Positions 60,467-64,000 of a DNA stretch of 64,000 nt are shown here, in pieces. A model generated the notes under the pieces. That model was not told the origin of the DNA, searched no databases, and saw only the letters and a program-made list of their open reading frames with translations. How positions within the stretch are numbered: the first letter of the stretch is position 1; the number at the start of each line of letters is the position of its first letter. The position numbers and the translations under genes were made by a program. The DNA is from Treponema sp. (GTDB lineage Bacteria; Spirochaetota; Spirochaetia; Treponematales; Treponemataceae). Location of the stretch: contig JAFYWB010000010.1 in assembly GCA_017549025.1 (NCBI GenBank), positions 1 to 64,000 on the forward strand. Direction: 5' to 3'.

Positions 60467-63421
60467 GTGAAAAAACTTTTGTTAGGCCTCATCTGTCTTT
60501 TGAGTGTTACTGCCGCATTTGCCTACGAAGGAATGTTGGCAGGTCAAAAGGATTTGAAAGTTATTAAAACTGAATTCTTTGACATCATTTACACCCCAGG
60601 TTCAGAAAAGGCCGCAGCTGTCATTGCTGAGCATGGAGACGATTTGTATCGTGAATTGCATGACACCTATAATCTCATTCATGATTTTAGACTACCTGTT
60701 ACCATTACCAGCTCACAGGACATGTTCAATGCCTATTTTACTCACGCTCCTTATAATCACATTGTTCTGTTTGACACCCAAGCTTCTGCAACCATGGCCG
60801 TGTTTGAAGAAGACCTGTTGATGGTTTTCCGCCATGAGTTAACCCACGCAATCACCATAAATATTAAAACACCCTTTTGGCTTGCTGTATCTAAAATTTT
60901 TGGTGACATGATTAATCCTTCTGTTTTTATTCCCACCAGTGGACAGCTGGAAGGAATTGCCATTACCGAAGAAAGCCGCACAGGCGAAGGCCGCTTGCAC
61001 AGCGAATTTACCCGCCACATTGTAAAGCAGGCAAAGCTGGAGGATGACTTCCCCAATTTTGCAGAAATAACTGGTGCCCGCAGCATCTACGTATACGATT
61101 ATAACTACAAGTTTGGTGGCGAGTTTATGGAATATATTCGTCAACGTTATGGCGAAGAAAAGCTGGCTGAATACTGGAAGCGAATGACAAACCTAGGTGG
61201 ATTAAGCTATTTTACCATCTTCAAGTCCGTGTACGGTATTTCCATGAATGAGGCTTGGAAGGATTTTAAGGAAGCATTTCCTGTGCCAGCCATTCCTGCA
61301 GATCCCACAGAAACAGGTCTTGTTGCTCGATTCAACTCGGACAAGGATTTTGAGCAATTCGATTACGTTGCTAGTGCAAAGGATAAAATCGTTTATCACA
61401 ACAAAAACACGGCAGAATTTTACTACGCCGTCAAAGATGCAGCTTCTCCTACAGGCTATACAGAGCCAAAGAAATTCCTGCATCAGGGCTCCATTCAATC
61501 CATGAATCTTTCTGCTGACGGAAGATACCTTACCTATGTCTATCTTTCCACAGCAGGAGCCTTACCAAAAAATAAAATGGTGATTTACGACTTTGAAACT
61601 AAGTCAAAATTCAAAGTTCCAGAAGAACGGCTGAACGATGGTGTGGTGTTCACCATTACAGAAAATGGAACTGAGAAAAAATACCTTGCAGCCAACAAAA
61701 ACATCAGCCAGGAATCTTCCATCAACATTTTCCGTCTAGAAGAAAATTCCAAGGGAAAGCTTGCAGAAATGGAATTAGTTGAAACCATCAACAACAAGTT
61801 CAATAACTTTTCCACAAACCTGCAAGCTGACGAGAATGGAACCATTTACTACCTCAGCAAGCAGGGAGTTGCATACATCATCAAATCCTATGATTTTGTG
61901 AGCAAGGTGCACAAGCAGTATGAACTTCCTCATTCAGACATGTTGATTCAGGGATTGAGTATTTCTCCTGCAGCAGACGGTTCTACACGAGCCTTGTTCA
62001 CCTACGTGCAGCCAGGCACCATGCCTCGTTTGGGAGAAGCACGGATTCTGCCCACTGGTGTTGAATACAACTTGTATCAGCAAGACCTTTCTGGCGGTAT
62101 TTTTGCACCAGTAGCTCTTGGTGAAAATCACATTATGTATGTGGGCAACTTCCTAAAGGGAAACCACATCTATACCGCCAACACACAAGATCTAAATGTT
62201 GCCACAGTAACTGGTGTAGTAACCGATTTTGGGGTCCGCAGTGAAGCCGAAAATCAGGCCATTGCCTTTGTGGATACTTCTATCTTGAACAATGCCAAGG
62301 ACTTTTCCGTTTGGCCCTATCTTGTAAAGGGAGCCTGGTATCCCCTTTCACAAACTGCATCCTACGGTCTTTCCAATGGATTAGACAACTTGGTGTCATA
62401 CAGTTCTCCCATTGGAGCCACCTTCATGGGAACCATGCCCTGGACCAGTCCGCTATACACCTTGAGTGCTGGGTATAACACAGCTACAAAATCAGGAACA
62501 TTTCAGACTACCTTCACGGGCGGTACAGAAACAAACCTCTTCAAATACGACATACAAAACAATTTGGAAGTGGACGGTTCTGGATACAAACAAACCTACC
62601 ATTACATCAATCTTTCAACAGAAACAAGCGTGAATTCTGTCTTGAGCATAAGTCTCGCTGATTCACTTGATTTGTTTGAAGGTCGTCAAACCCTCCAAGT
62701 TGAAAAAACAGCCGAAGAAAAAAAAGCTGATAGTGGCTTCTTCAAAAGTGATACAAAGACTGTCGTAGATTCTCGACATATTTTCTTTGTTCGCAATATT
62801 GGTGTAGCAAGCATCAATTATCAGCCTCTGCGGGGAAAGGGAGCCTTTGAAATGCTCAACATCGCTGGAAGCACCTTTGTTGACTCCGTATTTGCCGCTG
62901 ATATTACCAACTTTGACGCTCCCCTGACTAACTACAATAATCTGGGACTAGGACTGCAAATTCACGTGCCACAGCTCCTTCCTGTAAGCACTCGCACCTG
63001 GGGAACATGGAACCTGCCCTTTACCGCAACGGCTTATTTGTACCCTTCTCAAAGCTCCTTCTTGGAAACCCAGGGAAAGCTGGTACTTTTTTCCTTTGAG
63101 CTGCAAAAAGCTGCAACCTGGTTCCCCATCGTGTTCTTTAACACCATCACCGCTGAGGTGAAGTACGTAAGCAAATTCTCCAATGGGAAAAATGCTTCTT
63201 GGGCCATTACAAACATAGGCCGTGACTTTAAATCTCTCGTTGCAGGAAGCATGAGCTATAGCGATGAATTTATCACCCGACTTGCCCTGACCGTAACGCC
63301 AAACCTTGGCACTGCAGCCAGCGTACACCCCACCTTGAATTTTGATTTCAAGTATCGCTTCTTCCCAGAAGAAAACGAACCGAACTTTTCCTTTAACTTA
63401 GGATTCAAGTTGGCACTATAA
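60467..63421 (+). CDS. exported HExxH protease-like protein with propeller and barrel domains
   Basis: A 984-residue exported protein. Signal peptide 1-20 (LLGLICLLSVTAAFAY). Residues 25-280 are a gluzincin-like peptidase domain with FRHELTHAI (HExxH) and a downstream EGIAITEESRTGEG that could give the third zinc ligand. Residues 290-640 have propeller-like repeats (MNLSADGRYLTYVYLSTAG, SISPAADGSTRALFTY). Residues 640-984 are strand-rich and end FSFNLGFKLAL, like an outer-membrane barrel. The start is GTG at 60467, 6 bases after AGGAG; the overlapping ATG at 60465 is followed at once by a stop. Confidence 0.75.
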   Translation: MKKLLLGLICLLSVTAAFAYEGMLAGQKDLKVIKTEFFDIIYTPGSEKAAAVIAEHGDDLYRELHDTYNLIHDFRLPVTITSSQDMFNAYFTHAPYNHIVLFDTQASATMAVFEEDLLMVFRHELTHAITINIKTPFWLAVSKIFGDMINPSVFIPTSGQLEGIAITEESRTGEGRLHSEFTRHIVKQAKLEDDFPNFAEITGARSIYVYDYNYKFGGEFMEYIRQRYGEEKLAEYWKRMTNLGGLSYFTIFKSVYGISMNEAWKDFKEAFPVPAIPADPTETGLVARFNSDKDFEQFDYVASAKDKIVYHNKNTAEFYYAVKDAASPTGYTEPKKFLHQGSIQSMNLSADGRYLTYVYLSTAGALPKNKMVIYDFETKSKFKVPEERLNDGVVFTITENGTEKKYLAANKNISQESSINIFRLEENSKGKLAEMELVETINNKFNNFSTNLQADENGTIYYLSKQGVAYIIKSYDFVSKVHKQYELPHSDMLIQGLSISPAADGSTRALFTYVQPGTMPRLGEARILPTGVEYNLYQQDLSGGIFAPVALGENHIMYVGNFLKGNHIYTANTQDLNVATVTGVVTDFGVRSEAENQAIAFVDTSILNNAKDFSVWPYLVKGAWYPLSQTASYGLSNGLDNLVSYSSPIGATFMGTMPWTSPLYTLSAGYNTATKSGTFQTTFTGGTETNLFKYDIQNNLEVDGSGYKQTYHYINLSTETSVNSVLSISLADSLDLFEGRQTLQVEKTAEEKKADSGFFKSDTKTVVDSRHIFFVRNIGVASINYQPLRGKGAFEMLNIAGSTFVDSVFAADITNFDAPLTNYNNLGLGLQIHVPQLLPVSTRTWGTWNLPFTATAYLYPSQSSFLETQGKLVLFSFELQKAATWFPIVFFNTITAEVKYVSKFSNGKNASWAITNIGRDFKSLVAGSMSYSDEFITRLALTVTPNLGTAASVHPTLNFDFKYRFFPEENEPNFSFNLGFKLAL

Positions 63422-63433
63422 CTGCTCCCAAAA

Positions 63434-63468
63434 GTAAAGCCCCCGCACCAGCGGAGGCTTTCTTATTT
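63434..63468. terminator. intrinsic terminator
   Basis: AAAGCCCCCGC pairs with GCGGAGGCTTT around a 4-base loop, with CTTATTTT after it; it serves the convergent ends of both flanking genes. Confidence 0.75.
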
Positions 63469-63482
63469 TAAGTGGACTGGAA

Positions 63483-64000
63483 TTAGGCTATGCTGTCAAA
63501 GCCTCGCTGCAGGTCGGCAAGAATGTCATCGATGTGTTCAGTACCGATGGACAGACGCACGGTGTTTGGCTTAATGCCCTGTTCTTCCAGCTGAGTGGCA
63601 GTAAGCTGACTGTGGGTGGTGGTGGCGGGATGAATTACCAGGCTCTTTACGTCTGCCACATTTGCCAGCAGAGAGAACAGCTGCAAGCTATCGATGAACC
63701 TAAAGGCTTCTTCTTGGCCACCACGAATCTCCATGGTAAAGATGGAGCCACCGCCGTTGGGAAAATATTTCTTGTACAGGTCGTTGTTGGGGTGGCCAGC
63801 CAGAGCGGGATGGTTTACCTTTTCTACCAAGGGATGGCGAGAAAGGAATTCCAAAACATTGGCGGTGTTTTCTGCATGGCGCTCCATTCGCAGGGAAAGA
63901 GTTTCCACACCCTGTAGCAACAAGAAGGCTGCAAAGGGAGAAATACAAGCTCCCATGTCACGGAGCAAGATGGCACGGATATAGGTTACAAAGGCAGCAG
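63483..64000 (-). CDS. metY: O-acetylhomoserine sulfhydrylase-type PLP enzyme, C-terminal part
   Basis: The leftward frame runs off the right edge; 172 residues are visible. AAFVTYIRAILLRDMGACIS, SLRMERHAENTANVLEFL, VEKVNHPALAGHPNNDLYKK, then ADVKSLVIHPATTTHSQLTA and NTVRLSIGTEHIDDILADLQ, match the C-terminal domain of the Cys/Met-metabolism enzymes, closest to MetY by the LLRDMGA and IHPATTTHSQL segments. The PLP lysine lies outside the window. It probably makes homocysteine, which joins the MetF/B12 methionine branch seen at the left end. Confidence 0.9.
   Translation of the reverse strand, partial: AAFVTYIRAILLRDMGACISPFAAFLLLQGVETLSLRMERHAENTANVLEFLSRHPLVEKVNHPALAGHPNNDLYKKYFPNGGGSIFTMEIRGGQEEAFRFIDSLQLFSLLANVADVKSLVIHPATTTHSQLTATQLEEQGIKPNTVRLSIGTEHIDDILADLQRGFDSIA

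Overview
The window looks like a spirochaete chromosome, most likely Treponema or a close relative, with moderate GC. I infer this from several things together: exported barrel proteins and lipoproteins with relaxed lipoboxes, a type III glutamine synthetase, a fused PyrK-PyrD protein, and integron attC sites whose layout resembles those I recall from Treponema denticola. Genus-level placement is inference; the organism is fermentative and host-associated by its gene content (anaerobic ribonucleotide reductase, secreted sialidase).

Layout. 0-5.2 kb: the end of a PIN-domain gene, a leftward metF / B12-methionine-synthase-reactivation / nitroreductase operon, and a divergent cobalamin-type ABC importer. 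5.2-10 kb: an accessory patch with a sialidase whose signal-peptide region carries an 11-G tract (out of frame here), an outer-membrane protein, and two toxin-antitoxin modules, separated by copies of one short palindromic repeat. 10-15.5 kb: a complete branched-chain amino-acid importer (livJHMGF) and a DUF456 protein. 15.5-24 kb: sfsA, a Phd-RelE module, pyrKD and pyrF, apbE, a HExxH protein, rsmE. 24-31 kb: a second outer-membrane protein of the same family, a CAP-domain lipoprotein, a truncated haemoglobin, a PlsC-like acyltransferase and a GltS-type symporter. 30.8-34.05 kb: a mobile region beside tRNA-Ala, with copies of the tRNA 3' end, two 219-bp direct repeats, and between them two AT-rich gene cassettes each ending in a 63-bp attC site, with no integrase in view. 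34-50 kb: glnN, gamma-carbonic anhydrase, a chemoreceptor, proS, a YafQ-DinJ module, a GerMN protein, a small holin-like toxin locus, rlmL, tetR, and the nrdD-nrdG-haemerythrin operon under NrdR-like boxes. 50-55 kb: an Rsm22-like methyltransferase, a MerR regulator, der and ptsI. 55.4-59.3 kb: an FMN riboswitch and ribD-ribE-ribBA-ribH. 59.4-64 kb: a broken antitoxin, a membrane protein, a large exported HExxH/propeller/barrel protein, and the 3' part of a MetY-type enzyme.

Three things stand out. First, the cassette array at 31.1-33.4 kb is an integron-type cluster without an integrase, carrying a PD-(D/E)XK nuclease-like gene and a NYN/LOTUS-type gene, a pairing that suggests nucleic-acid defence. 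Second, the sialidase appears to be phase-variable and sits behind two tandem perfect palindromes. Third, at least thirteen genes that begin transcription units have a sigma70-type -10 hexamer only 5-11 bases before the start codon and no usable Shine-Dalgarno site, so leaderless mRNAs seem common here, while operon-internal genes and most exported proteins keep strong GGAGG sites.

Toxin-antitoxin genes are unusually dense: a PIN partial, HigBA-like, RelB-YoeB, Phd-RelE, DinJ-YafQ, a holin-like small toxin, and two antitoxin remnants. All functional calls rest on motif recognition by eye; no database search was run.
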